Assembly: GCA_903907865.1 (NCBI GenBank)
Contig: CAIVPR010000021.1
Span: forward strand, 1 to 62,955
Direction of reading: 5' to 3'
DNA length: 62,955 nucleotides
Source: an uncultured Acidobacteriia bacterium
GTDB lineage: Bacteria > Acidobacteriota > Terriglobia > Bryobacterales > Bryobacteraceae
Part shown: piece by piece, positions 52,157 to 61,111 of the stretch
Layout: each line of letters starts with the position of its first letter
Position numbering within the stretch: the first letter of the stretch is position 1
Notes under the pieces: model-generated
What the model was told of the DNA's origin: nothing
Seen by the model: only the letters and a program-made list of their open reading frames with translations
Databases searched by the model: none
Position numbers and translations under genes: made by a program

Positions 52157-53959
52157 CTACCCCCTGAAATACAAATACCCCGCCAGAATCCCGGCCAGCA
52201 CGACTCCCGATGCCACCACTTCCCTGCCCGACCAACTCGCCCGCGTCAGTTTGCGGTCGGCATCGGTGGTGGTGCCGAAGGTTAGGCTGCCAATCTTCGC
52301 GTAGTCCGGGGCCGCCGTCGCCAGGCTAACGCCAACCATCACAACCGCCGACACCAGCGTAATCAGCACGCTGAAGTACTGGAAGTAGAAGTTGTTGACG
52401 ATCCAGAGGAAACTGTCCGGCGTGTAACCCTTCTCGAAGCCCGCCATGCCGAGCGTTACCGGGGTATCGACCACCATCCGGAAGATCCCCATCGCGAAAC
52501 CGACAATCATCGCCCACAGCGCACCCTGCGCGTTCATCCGCTTCCAGAAGACCCCGAGGAAGAACACCACAAAAATCGGCGGCGCGAGGTAGCTCTGCAC
52601 CGACTGCAGGTATCCGTATAGCCCGTTCGCGCCCTTGATCACCGGAATCCACGCCAGCGCGATGAAAATCATCACCACGGTGGCGATCCGTCCGGTGCGC
52701 ACCAACTGATGCTGCGAGGCCTGCGGACGCCACTTCTGGTACAAATCCACCGTGAAAAGCGTCGAGCAGGCGTTGAACACGCCCGCCAGCGACCCCATCA
52801 GCGCCGACAGCAAGCCCGCCACCACGATTCCCCGGATGCCGGGAGGTAGCAGGTACTTCACCATCATCGGAAAAGCCCCATTGGAAATCGCCGCAACCGG
52901 CTGGCCGTCGGGACCGATCAAGCCGGCGAGCCCCGGAACCTTGCCGCTCTTCGCGAGCGCGTAGCAAATCAGGCCAGGAATGATAAATAGGTACACGGGG
53001 AAGAGCTTCAGGAACGCAGCAAAGATACTGCCGCGGCGCGCTGTGCTCTCATCGGGTGCCCCGAGGGCGCGCTGGACAATGTACTGGTCCGTGCACCAAT
53101 ACCAGAGGCCGATGATGGGTGCGCAGAAGAGCATCCCGAGCCACGGGAAATTGCCGTTGAAATACCAAGCCTCGCGGATAACCTTGCCCGCAGCGTCGGT
53201 CTGCAGGACCGGAGCCCATGTGCCTTCCACCCCGGTCGGGATCAGCGGTTTCCAGAGGTTGAACATGTCCGAGCCGCAGATACGCCGCAGTTCCCCCCAC
53301 CCGCCCAGTTCGATGAGCCCGTAGCCGGTCAGCAACGCCGACCCGAGGATGAGCACGCCCACCTGCACCGCGTCGTTGTAAGCCACCGCCCGCATGCCGC
53401 CGATGGTGGTGTAGAGGCCCGTCAGCACGATGACGAGGACGCTGCCGATCCAGAAGCTGTCGATCGAAACGCCCCCGATGTCGAGGTGCATTTCGGGCAG
53501 CAGTGTGCTGAAGACCACGCCGCCCGCGAAGATCCCGACCGCGATCTTCGAAATCACGAAGGTGATCAGCGAGACGATGGACAGCACGTAGCGCGACGAT
53601 TCGCTGAAACGCCGCTCTAGGAATTCGGGCATCGTGAAGACCATCGAGCGCATGTAAAAGGGCACGAAGACCCAGGCAAGGACAAGCAGGCACCAGGCGT
53701 GGAGTTCGTAGTGCGCCATGGCGACACCGGATGTGGCACCGGAACCGGCCAGTCCGACGATGTGCTCCGAGCCGATGTTGGAGGCGAAGATGGACGCGCC
53801 GATGACCCACCAGCCGAGATTGCGACCGGCAAGGAAGTAGTCGGCCGCGGAATCCTTGGCGCGCCGAACCACCCACCAGGCGACGCAGAGGAGGATGGAG
53901 AAGTAAAGGGCGATCATGGCCCAGTCAAGGCCGGTGATGGACGTGGTACCGGTGTTCAT
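52157..53959 (-). CDS. Sodium:solute symporter (SGLT-like)
   Basis: This is a 600-residue inner-membrane transporter of the SSS family with about 14 helices. Features include WVVRRAKDSAADYFLAGRNLGWWVIGASIFASNIGSEHIVG, the sodium-site region GLYTTIGGMRAVAYNDAVQ, and TLFTVDLYQKWRP. The C-terminal LTFGTTTDADRKLTR and last helix match sugar-type SGLT members. Substrate is probably a sugar or similar, with sodium drive. It converges with the Dabb gene. Confidence 0.9.
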   Translation of the reverse strand: MNTGTTSITGLDWAMIALYFSILLCVAWWVVRRAKDSAADYFLAGRNLGWWVIGASIFASNIGSEHIVGLAGSGATSGVAMAHYELHAWCLLVLAWVFVPFYMRSMVFTMPEFLERRFSESSRYVLSIVSLITFVISKIAVGIFAGGVVFSTLLPEMHLDIGGVSIDSFWIGSVLVIVLTGLYTTIGGMRAVAYNDAVQVGVLILGSALLTGYGLIELGGWGELRRICGSDMFNLWKPLIPTGVEGTWAPVLQTDAAGKVIREAWYFNGNFPWLGMLFCAPIIGLWYWCTDQYIVQRALGAPDESTARRGSIFAAFLKLFPVYLFIIPGLICYALAKSGKVPGLAGLIGPDGQPVAAISNGAFPMMVKYLLPPGIRGIVVAGLLSALMGSLAGVFNACSTLFTVDLYQKWRPQASQHQLVRTGRIATVVMIFIALAWIPVIKGANGLYGYLQSVQSYLAPPIFVVFFLGVFWKRMNAQGALWAMIVGFAMGIFRMVVDTPVTLGMAGFEKGYTPDSFLWIVNNFYFQYFSVLITLVSAVVMVGVSLATAAPDYAKIGSLTFGTTTDADRKLTRASWSGREVVASGVVLAGILAGYLYFRG

Positions 53960-54154
53960 GGGTACCCATTAGATCATATGGGGAGCGGGCGACGCTACCT
54001 GGCCGTTGCGGGTCCGGCGAACGACTGCGGCAACTGTTTGCGGAGATGGATGACGACGACACCAGATTCCCGAAGGCTGACGCGCCCGGATTCCAACTGC
54101 ACGGGTGAATCCAGAGGCACCAGTTGACCGTGCCACGGCGCAACCTCGGTTCCC
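53960..54154. other. Gap between the symporter and the repeat
   Basis: No gene recognised. A minus-strand frame across this stretch (LVPLDSPVQLESGRVSLRES...) looks weakly antitoxin-like, but is too short and lacks a start outside the repeat, so it is not called. Confidence 0.35.
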
Positions 54155-54342
54155 CGAATTGACGCTCCCTCGCGGTCCCTGCTTTGCAGAATCTGCCAGT
54201 TACCGAGCCACGACCGCAAGGGAGTGTTTGTTCGAGCCATTCGCTGGCTGTTCACCCAACGCGTGAGCGAACAATCAGCGCAAGACCCTTGCAATCAAGA
54301 CCTAGTTCTCCGTTGAAGCGCAAGCAACTGCCGTTTTTAGGG
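54155..54342. repeat. Dispersed palindromic repeat, copy D, with extended tail
   Basis: The left arm GACGCTCCCTCGCGGTCCCT is slightly changed, the loop is GCAGAATCTGCCAGTTACC, and the right arm GCCACGACCGCAAGGGAGTG is complete (to 54235). The tail CTGTTCACCCAACGCGTGAG, AATCAGCGCAAGACCC, TTGCAATCAAGACC and GCAAGCAACTGCCGTTTTTA matches copy C. Confidence 0.85.
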
Positions 54343-54419
54343 CGAAGAGCTAAGAACCAATGGAGCATCACAGACGGCAGTGGCATTGAGGGGGACGAGG
54401 GAGAGTTGTCGTGCCAATC

Positions 54420-55094
54420 CTATGACCCGGTGGGAGCGCCCCGTTCCAGATACCGCGTCACCCGCTGGAATCTCATCATCCAATCGGCCGTCAAGACACA
54501 GCGAGACCGCACGAGTGCGCTGATCGTTGCCAAATCCGCTGCAAGATTCCGCCTGAAGATCGGCTCGTGGTGGGCGATGCGGTTACGCAGCACACGAACG
54601 TGATCGAGATCCTCATAAATCTCGCGACGCAACTGGGCAACCGTCTTGCCGCTGCCGAGATTGGGAAGCACACGTCTCAAATGGACATCCCAGACCCGCT
54701 TGTCGTGACGCCCGGTGAACATGTTCTGCCAAAAGACGAACTTGAGTTCCGGGATGACCTTGCCGGTTGTGGACGCCCGAGTGCGGCATGCGACGAGATC
54801 CCCGCGTGGATCGTAGCCTCCACGCGCAGAGTGGAGACTCCTTTCGAAGGCTGGCGACCACGGCCAGTTGGGGCTGGATAGCGCAGTCAAAGCGTCGGAG
54901 ACAGCGTTTCTGGATACAATCTCACAGATATGCAACGGGGCCATGAAGGCACCCGAGATCTGTGCGTTCCATTCGTACAAGGCAAGGGCCGCCTCCCCTG
55001 GGTCGCCTACCGCGACAACCGCGCGCTCGTAGGTGCTGAACCGAGGTCGAGACAACGACTGGGCTATGGCTTGAACCGTCTGTGCGCTTGACAT
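54420..55094 (-). CDS. Abi-like HEPN protein (putative abortive-infection RNase)
   Basis: This 224-residue protein resembles the Abi-like group (AbiD/F type). LYEWNAQISGAFMAPLHICEIVSRNAVSDAL at the N terminus and VLRNRIAHHEPIF near residues 168-180 are conserved. The RNRIAHHEP block holds the HEPN R-x4-H RNase motif (Arg170, His175). Family members act in anti-phage abortive infection or in stress. It is surrounded by a palindromic repeat and a broken DUF29 gene, which suggests an accessory region; the specific trigger is unknown. A solo gene, no partner antitoxin seen. Confidence 0.8.
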   Translation of the reverse strand: MSSAQTVQAIAQSLSRPRFSTYERAVVAVGDPGEAALALYEWNAQISGAFMAPLHICEIVSRNAVSDALTALSSPNWPWSPAFERSLHSARGGYDPRGDLVACRTRASTTGKVIPELKFVFWQNMFTGRHDKRVWDVHLRRVLPNLGSGKTVAQLRREIYEDLDHVRVLRNRIAHHEPIFRRNLAADLATISALVRSRCVLTADWMMRFQRVTRYLERGAPTGS

Positions 55095-55283
55095 TTGGGG
55101 GCAGCGTACGTATTATAAGAATACTAGCCACGGGATTTTGTTGGCGAAAGCCTCCCCCCGAGGACATACGATAGTATAGAGCCCACCCTGATCCGGTGGG
55201 CTTTACTTCGTTTGGCGGCTGAATCCAAACCACCCCTATCCCAACATCGACGCCAAAACGAGCAACTACGCGTTGATCGCGAT

Positions 55284-55799
55284 GGTCGGTGTACGGCAGG
55301 AAGTCGAAATCCAGAGTCTGCTCCAGCGTACACGGCGCGAATGCCGGTCGCCCGGACATTTCCAGTGGAATCAAGGCGTCCCCATAGGCATCAGCCCGCG
55401 TCTGCTCGAAGATACCGCTCAGCAGGGACGCAGACTCGGTGACGCCGCCAGCAAGAACTGAAGTTCCCTGCATGCATTGCGGATCGACATCCGCCACGAA
55501 TTCGACCGGCGCTCGGGCCGCAGTTCGTACATGATCAGGTGCATCTGGAGCACCCTCAGATGAGACCACGCCGCGTGCTTTGCAGCTTTCCCGAAATCGG
55601 CAATCTCCTCGGCTAGGTGATCCCAGTCCAGACCGGCGATATCACGATTGGACAGCGCAGTGGCTTGGGTGTCGGCCCAGAGTACGGTGTCGGCATCGTA
55701 GTCTGATTGCAGCACTACGGGTGGGCCCGGCAGCGTTTGCTCCTCCGGCACCCCATCTGAACCAGTCACACCGTCCGCAACTCTCGACGTTGGCAGCAT
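55284..55799 (-). pseudogene. Frameshifted DUF29 gene
   Basis: The first part of the gene, from about 55799, reads YDADTVLWADTQATAL, LDWDHLAEEIADFG, MHLIMYELRPERRSNSWRMSI and LAASPSL, then hits a stop at 55419-55421. In the neighbouring frame, overlapping at 55425-55440, the domain resumes: SLLSGIFEQTRADAYGDALI, then PAFAPCTLEQTLDFDFLPYT. Together these two pieces make a complete DUF29 domain (dF.aWl, LDW..LaEEi, SPSL, aY..A, tle..LdfdFLP). So a single-base-type frameshift splits it. The frame after 55284 runs on towards the Abi gene without clear homology. Confidence 0.75.
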
Positions 55800-55920
55800 G
55801 CGGTCAACCCTATTTAGAATTTCATGATACGTCCACACTTGGTTTCGTCTCGGACGGTCGGTCCGCCGGGGTTGTCTCGCTGGGGTTGACAACAGCCACT
55901 CCATTCAGTATCCTCCCCAC

Positions 55921-56370
55921 ATGGGCGACTCCAAGCACGACGAAGAAGCTGGCGCGGCGGTGGCGGTCTTGGCCCTAATCGCGGTGGCGGCGCTGATCGT
56001 TTTGTTCGCACTTCCGGTCATAGCCGTCGGTACAGGCTTTGGAGTTTTGGCCTGCAGGGTTATCCCGGACGATCTCCGCTACCGGCTAGGGATCACGACC
56101 GACGAGGAACAGGCAAAGAAGTCATTCCTTTGGACGGCTTCTGCCACGGGCCTTTTCCTTTGCCTTCACTTGGTGTACTTCGCTTTCGGTAGCGACGGCG
56201 ACTTTTCGAGCCGGTTCCAATATTCAGTCGTGGGGCTATACGTTCATGCCGTCCAGCCATATTACGAGATGTTGGGGTCGTTGCTCCTCAAGATCCTGTC
56301 CACCATCGTGGAAGCGATCGTCTGGCTTTGCAAGGAGTTGTATCTCTTGGCGGGTGGCACCAAGGGCTGA
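55921..56370 (+). CDS. Small membrane protein of unknown function
   Basis: This is a 149-residue protein with about three membrane stretches (AAVAVLALIAVAALIVLFALPVIAVG, FLWTASATGLFLCLHLVYFAF, YYEMLGSLLLKILSTIVEAIVWLCKELY). Composition is consistent with a real coding frame. I do not recognise the family. It lies between a broken DUF29 gene and the YpdA-like gene, convergent with the latter. Confidence 0.6.
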   Translation: MGDSKHDEEAGAAVAVLALIAVAALIVLFALPVIAVGTGFGVLACRVIPDDLRYRLGITTDEEQAKKSFLWTASATGLFLCLHLVYFAFGSDGDFSSRFQYSVVGLYVHAVQPYYEMLGSLLLKILSTIVEAIVWLCKELYLLAGGTKG

Positions 56371-56398
56371 ATCCCGTGCGCCTTGTTCACCCGCCACC

Positions 56399-57394
56399 CT
56401 ACCCCAGCATCCCCGCAATCGCCCCCGCGATCTGCCGCCCGTGGAACCGCCCATTCTCGATAAAAATCTCGTTCGTGTGCATCCCCGCCACGATCACGCC
56501 CGCCAAGAACACGCCCTTCCGCTCACTCTCCAGCGTCTCCGGGTCCGTCCGGGGCTTCTGCGTCCTCGCCTCCAACGTAATCCCCGCCGCATTCAGGAAC
56601 ATCCAGTCCGGCGTATAACCCGTCATCGCGAACACTAAATCGTTCGCGATCTCCTCCCGGCCCGTCGGCGTATCCAGCACCACCGACCGCTCCCTAATCT
56701 CCACCACCCGCGTATTGAAGTACCCCGTGATCTCGCCGTTCTTGATCCGGTTCTCGATGTTCGGCTTGATCCAATACTTCACGTGCCTGTGGATCTCCGC
56801 CCCCCGGTGCGCCAGCGTCACCCGCGCGCCGGTCCAATACAGCTCCAACGCCGCGATCGCCGCCGAATTTTTCGCCCCCACCACCAGCACATCGTGGTTG
56901 TAGTAAGGATGCGGTTCCTTGTAGTAATGGATCACCTTAGGCAGATCCTCGCCCGGCACGCCCAGCATCTTCGGCACGTCGTAATACCCGGTCGACAGAA
57001 TGATCTTCTTCGCCCGGTAAGTATCCTTGTCCGTCCTAAGCGTGAAGTTACCGTCCTCCCCGTCGAAAGCTAGAACGCGTTCGTACTGGTGGATGTTCAA
57101 CTTATAGTGTTCCGCCACCCGCCGGTAATACTTCAACGCCTCGGTGCGCGTGGGTTTCTCATACATGCTGGTCATCGGAATGTCCCCGATCTCCAGCAGT
57201 TCCGGCGTCGTGAAGAACGTCATATGCGTGGGGTAGTTATACAAAGAGTTCACCAGACACCCCTTGTCGACAATCATCGTGTCGATCCCCAGCTTCTTCA
57301 GTTCAATGCCGCAGGCCAGCCCCGTAGGACCGGCCCCAACAACAATCACGTCGAACGACCCTAAGGCCGTTTCGGCATACGCGCCGGATTCCAT
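56399..57394 (-). CDS. ypdA: YpdA-family putative bacillithiol disulfide reductase
   Basis: This is a 331-residue flavoprotein. The FAD motif is DVIVVGAGPTGLACGIELKK, the NAD(P) motif is VLVVGAKNSAAIAALELYWTGA, and the block CLVNSLYNYPTHMTFFTTPELLEIGDIP is diagnostic of YpdA/Bdr. No CxxC active site is present, as expected for this family. It reduces bacillithiol disulfide, keeping thiol balance in organisms that use bacillithiol. It starts one base before the alaS stop codon region, on the same strand. Confidence 0.88.
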   Translation of the reverse strand: MESGAYAETALGSFDVIVVGAGPTGLACGIELKKLGIDTMIVDKGCLVNSLYNYPTHMTFFTTPELLEIGDIPMTSMYEKPTRTEALKYYRRVAEHYKLNIHQYERVLAFDGEDGNFTLRTDKDTYRAKKIILSTGYYDVPKMLGVPGEDLPKVIHYYKEPHPYYNHDVLVVGAKNSAAIAALELYWTGARVTLAHRGAEIHRHVKYWIKPNIENRIKNGEITGYFNTRVVEIRERSVVLDTPTGREEIANDLVFAMTGYTPDWMFLNAAGITLEARTQKPRTDPETLESERKGVFLAGVIVAGMHTNEIFIENGRFHGRQIAGAIAGMLG

Positions 57395-60034
57395 CTAGAG
57401 CCGCCCTTCTACATCCGCCCAAGCCGACTTGAGCGCCGCCGGCAGCGCCGACGGATCCTTGCCGCCGCCCTCCGCCATGTCCGGACGTCCGCCGCCCTTG
57501 CCGCCAACCGCCTGCGCCAGGGTCCCGACCATCTTGCCCGCGTGGAACTTCGCGAGCAGATCCTTCGTCACCGCGCTCACGATGGACACATTCCCATCCT
57601 CCGCCGACGCCAGAATCACGACGCCAGACTTCCACTTGTTCCGCAAATTGTCCGCCAGCGTCCTCATCTGGTTCCGGTCCAGCCCGTCCACCTGCGCCGC
57701 CAGATACCGCACGCCGCCCTTTTCCTTCGACTGCGCCTCCAGATCACGCGCCGCCCCGCTGGCGATCTTCGTCTTCAGCGCCTCGATCTGCCGCTCCTGC
57801 GCCCGCTTGTCGGCCAGCAGCTTGTCCACCTGCTCCACCAACTCCGGCTCCTGCACACGCAGCATGCGCGAAATCCTGTGCACCGAATCGCTCGTTTGCT
57901 GGAACTGGCTCATCGCGCCCTCGCCCGTAACGGCCTCAATGCGCCGCACGCCAGCCGAAATGCTGCTCTCGGACACGATCTTGAACAGCCCGATGTCCCC
58001 CGTCCGGCGCACGTGCGTCCCGCCGCAGAGTTCCTTCGAGAAGCCCGGAACGTTCACCACCCGCACTTCCTCGCCGTACTTTTCACCGAACAGCGCCATC
58101 GCGCCCGTGGAAATGGCGTCGTCGATCCCCATCACCGCCGTGGAAACCTCGGTGTTGTTGAGAATTTCACGGTTCACCAGGCGTTCGATCTCCGAGATCT
58201 CCGCCCCGTCCAATGCCGCGTAGTGCGAGAAGTCAAACCGCAAGCGCGACGGCTCCACCACCGACCCCGCCTGTTTCACGTGCGGCCCCAGCACGCGCTG
58301 CAACGACGCTTGCAGCAAGTGCGTCGCCGTGTGGTTGCGCTGCGTCGAAAGGCGTTCCGACGCCGCCACTTCGGCCCGCAGGCTCTGCCCGATGTGCAGC
58401 GGCTCCAGCGTCCGGATCTTGTGCACCGTCAACCCCGGCACCGCCGGATAGGTATCCAAAACCACCGCCACCTGTTGCCCGGTCTCGGAGTCGAAGAGGC
58501 TGCCGATATCGCCCACCTGTCCGCCGGTCTCGGCATAGAACGGCGTCTTGTCCAGCACCAATTCGCCTTCCGAATGCGGCCCGAGCGAATCCACCAGCTT
58601 ATGGTCCAGCAACAACCCGGCCACTGTCGACACCGACTCCAAATCCGTGTACCCAAGGAACTTGGTCTTGCCCTTGCCCACCAACTCCTGGTACGCCGGG
58701 GCGATGGCACCCTTTTCGCCGCCCTTCCAACTGGCCCGCGCCCGTTCCCGCTGCTGGCGCATTTCGGTTTCGAACGCGTCCCGGTCGAGCACGAAACCGC
58801 GCTCCCGTGCCATGTCCTCCTGCTCGTCCAGCGCCAACCCGTACGTGTCGTAGAGCCGGAACGAAACCGGTCCCGGCACCACCTTCTCGGCCAAGTTCGA
58901 CAGCTCTTCCAGGAACACCTTCTCGGCGACCAGGAAGGTCGTCGCATACCGGTGCTCCTCGTCCTTCACGATGCGCGCCACCCGCTGCACCGACTCCATC
59001 AATTCCGGATACGCCGGCCGCATCAACTCCGCCACAAACCCGGTCAATTGATAAAGGTAGGGCTCCTGCCGACCGATCAACCGCGCATTCCGCATCGCCC
59101 GGCGCATGATCTTGCGCAACACGTACCCACGACCCTCGTTCGACGGCAACACGCCGTCGTGGATCAGGAACGCGGTCGAACGCGCATGGTCGGCATTGAT
59201 CCGCAACACCGTGTCGGTGCGGTCGCTGCTCCCGTACGGTGTCCCGAAGATCTCGCCCGCCTTTTCCACGATGGGCAGGATCAGGTCGGTGTCGTAGTTC
59301 GTCAGCTTGCCCTGCAGCACGGCGGCGACCCGCTCGAGCCCCATGCCGGTGTCGATCGACGGTCTCGGCAGCGGCGTCATCGCTCCCGACGAGTCGCGGT
59401 TGAACTGCATGAAGACGAGGTTCCAGATCTCGACGAACCGCCCGCCCGCATCGTCGGGGAACTGCTCGTGCTCGCGACCCGGCGCGGCGGCCTCGGGACC
59501 GAGGTCGTAGTGGATCTCCGAACACGGCCCGCACGGACCGGTGTCGCCCATCTGCCAGAAGTTGTCCTTTTCGTCGAGCCGGAAGATGCGCGATTTCGGC
59601 ACTCCCGCGACCTCCTGCCAAAGCTGCTCGGCCTCGTCATCCTCGCGAAAGACTGTGACGTAGAGCTTTTCGGCGGGGATGCCGTATTCCTTGGTGATCA
59701 ATTCCCAGGCGTACGCGATGGCATCGCGCTTGAAATAATCGCCGAAGGAGAAGTTCCCCAGCATTTCAAAGAAGGTGTGGTGGCGGCGGGTGTAGCCGAC
59801 GTTTTCGAGGTCGTTGTGCTTGCCCCCGGCCCGGACGCACTTCTGCGAGGTGGTGGCGCGGACGTAGTCGCGCTTTTCAAACCCCTGGAAGACCTCCTTG
59901 AACTGGTTCATGCCTGCGTTGGTGAACAGCAGCGTGGGGTCGTTCTGGGGAACGAGCGAATTGCTGCGGACCACGCGGTGGCCACGGGCCTGGAAATAGT
60001 CGAGAAAGCGCTGGCGGATTTCGTTACCGGTCAC
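57395..60034 (-). CDS. alaS: Alanine-tRNA ligase
   Basis: This is an 879-residue class II synthetase with editing and DHHA1 domains. The catalytic core has SLVPQNDPTLLFTNAGMNQFKEVF and FWQMGDTGPCGPCSEIHYDLG. The editing site has RNHTATHLLQASL and FSKELCGGTHVRRTGDIG. The C-terminal DHHA1 end is GGKGGGRPDMAEGGG. The start is the GTG at 60034, with AAGGA five bases upstream; the frame upstream to 60133 is not conserved. Confidence 0.95.
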   Translation of the reverse strand: MTGNEIRQRFLDYFQARGHRVVRSNSLVPQNDPTLLFTNAGMNQFKEVFQGFEKRDYVRATTSQKCVRAGGKHNDLENVGYTRRHHTFFEMLGNFSFGDYFKRDAIAYAWELITKEYGIPAEKLYVTVFREDDEAEQLWQEVAGVPKSRIFRLDEKDNFWQMGDTGPCGPCSEIHYDLGPEAAAPGREHEQFPDDAGGRFVEIWNLVFMQFNRDSSGAMTPLPRPSIDTGMGLERVAAVLQGKLTNYDTDLILPIVEKAGEIFGTPYGSSDRTDTVLRINADHARSTAFLIHDGVLPSNEGRGYVLRKIMRRAMRNARLIGRQEPYLYQLTGFVAELMRPAYPELMESVQRVARIVKDEEHRYATTFLVAEKVFLEELSNLAEKVVPGPVSFRLYDTYGLALDEQEDMARERGFVLDRDAFETEMRQQRERARASWKGGEKGAIAPAYQELVGKGKTKFLGYTDLESVSTVAGLLLDHKLVDSLGPHSEGELVLDKTPFYAETGGQVGDIGSLFDSETGQQVAVVLDTYPAVPGLTVHKIRTLEPLHIGQSLRAEVAASERLSTQRNHTATHLLQASLQRVLGPHVKQAGSVVEPSRLRFDFSHYAALDGAEISEIERLVNREILNNTEVSTAVMGIDDAISTGAMALFGEKYGEEVRVVNVPGFSKELCGGTHVRRTGDIGLFKIVSESSISAGVRRIEAVTGEGAMSQFQQTSDSVHRISRMLRVQEPELVEQVDKLLADKRAQERQIEALKTKIASGAARDLEAQSKEKGGVRYLAAQVDGLDRNQMRTLADNLRNKWKSGVVILASAEDGNVSIVSAVTKDLLAKFHAGKMVGTLAQAVGGKGGGRPDMAEGGGKDPSALPAALKSAWADVEGRL

Positions 60035-60349
60035 GGATGTCCTTCGGGGATGGGATACCTTAATTATAGGCGGGGGCCGCTCCCGCGTTTCATCGCCGCT
60101 CGCATCGATTTCCGTTGTGGGGCAGGATGGCATCCTGCGCGGCGGTCGCCGACCGGCGCACGCGCCCTAAGGCGCGGATTTGGTTGCGGCTCCGCTACCA
60201 TGTGGGGCAGCCCAACTTCACTGCAAGCTGAGCCGGTCCCGAACTTGGGGCGGCCAAGCTTTGCCGTTGCAGGCGCTCAGCCGTGACCGCATCGGTCCGA
60301 AATCGTCGGGATGGGATGATTCTCCACCGTCACATTCTAAAATGAAACT
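60035..60349. other. Gap with GTGGGGCAG repeat-like phrases
   Basis: No gene recognised. GTTGTGGGGCAGGATGGCAT at about 60114 and ATGTGGGGCAG at about 60200 resemble the ends of the MITE-like element at 24472-24614, so decayed repeats may lie here. Confidence 0.4.
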
Positions 60350-60679
60350 GTGCCGCTTTCCGCCATAGCCGCCCCCACAAGTGACGCCGTCATTTCCAAG
60401 CTCCGTGCCCACGAATCGGAGTTAAAGGCTGAAGGCGTGCTTGGCGTGTCCTTGTTCGGCTCGGTGGCGAGGGGATCGGACCACCCAAACGACATCGACC
60501 TCGCCGTTCGCTTAGCCTCCGATTTCTCCAAGCCCGGATTCGCCTACTTCGGGCGTCTGGAAGAGCTCGAGGCACGCTTTGCAGGCATGCTCGGCGCACG
60601 GGTGGACATCGTCGAGGAACCCGTTCGGAAGCTCCGCCTGCAGCAACAGATTGATCGGGACCGTCTCCGTGCCTTCTGA
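60350..60679 (+). CDS. mntA: MntA-like nucleotidyltransferase antitoxin
   Basis: This 109-residue protein is a minimal nucleotidyltransferase. FGSVARGSDHPNDIDLAV contains Gly37-Ser38 and Asp48/Asp50, the catalytic set, and ARVDIVEEPVRKLRLQQQIDRD fits the C-terminal part. It should AMPylate the HEPN toxin encoded next. The start is a GTG. Its end overlaps the hepT start by 11 bases. The antitoxin looks intact, but its toxin is frameshifted. Confidence 0.8.
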   Translation: MPLSAIAAPTSDAVISKLRAHESELKAEGVLGVSLFGSVARGSDHPNDIDLAVRLASDFSKPGFAYFGRLEELEARFAGMLGARVDIVEEPVRKLRLQQQIDRDRLRAF

Positions 60680-61002
60680 GCGTCCCGCACAGCGGATTCT
60701 CGACATCATCGAGAATGCCGACGCGATCTCCGAGTGCGTAGTAGGGATGGACTTCGCCGGTTTCGTCCGTGATCGGCGCACCTACGACGCAGTGGAGCGT
60801 TGCCTCTCGCGAATCAGCGAAGCCGCCTCCAAGTTGGGTGACACGGCGGAAGAACTTGTTCCGGGGCAGCCTTGGCATCAAATCCGGGCGCTTGGAAACC
60901 GGCCGCCACGATTACGACGCGATTTCAGAACGCCAACTCTGGTCCATCGTCTCCATCGACCTCCCCCAACTCCGCTCCGAATGCCAATCGGCCTTGGAAT
61001 AG
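60669..61002 (+). pseudogene. hepT: HepT-like (DUF86) HEPN toxin, frameshifted at the catalytic motif
   Basis: A GTG start overlapping mntA gives PAQRILDIIENADAISECVV, TYDAVERCLSRISEAASKLG and PWHQIRALGN, the HEPN/DUF86 sequence, up to about 60899. The frame then becomes meaningless (RPPRLRRDF). One frame over, HDYDAISERQLWSIVSIDLP and LRSECQSALE to a stop at 61002 supply the missing C-terminal part. The break lies in GN-R-LR-H-DYD, where the R-x4-H RNase motif should be. Two bases appear to be missing (CGGCCGCCAC instead of a string encoding RLRH). The toxin is therefore inactive unless the frame is rescued. Confidence 0.75.
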
Positions 61003-61111
61003 ACCTGAAGGGCCACAAGCCGCACCGCCCCTTGCTGGAGCAACCCAATACCTCATCATCCCTTCTGAGCCCGACGCGCGTGGCTTCCCATGCCTTCACC
61101 GCCTGGGTCGC

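Noticed and set aside
54000-54160. A weak antitoxin-like minus-strand stretch
   Set aside because: It runs into the palindromic repeat, has no start of its own, and the resemblance is too short.
57542-60286. A 914-codon open frame on the plus strand opposite alaS
   Set aside because: It is a composition shadow of a real gene: high GC makes long antisense frames common, and the translation is Arg/His/Leu-rich with no family motif.
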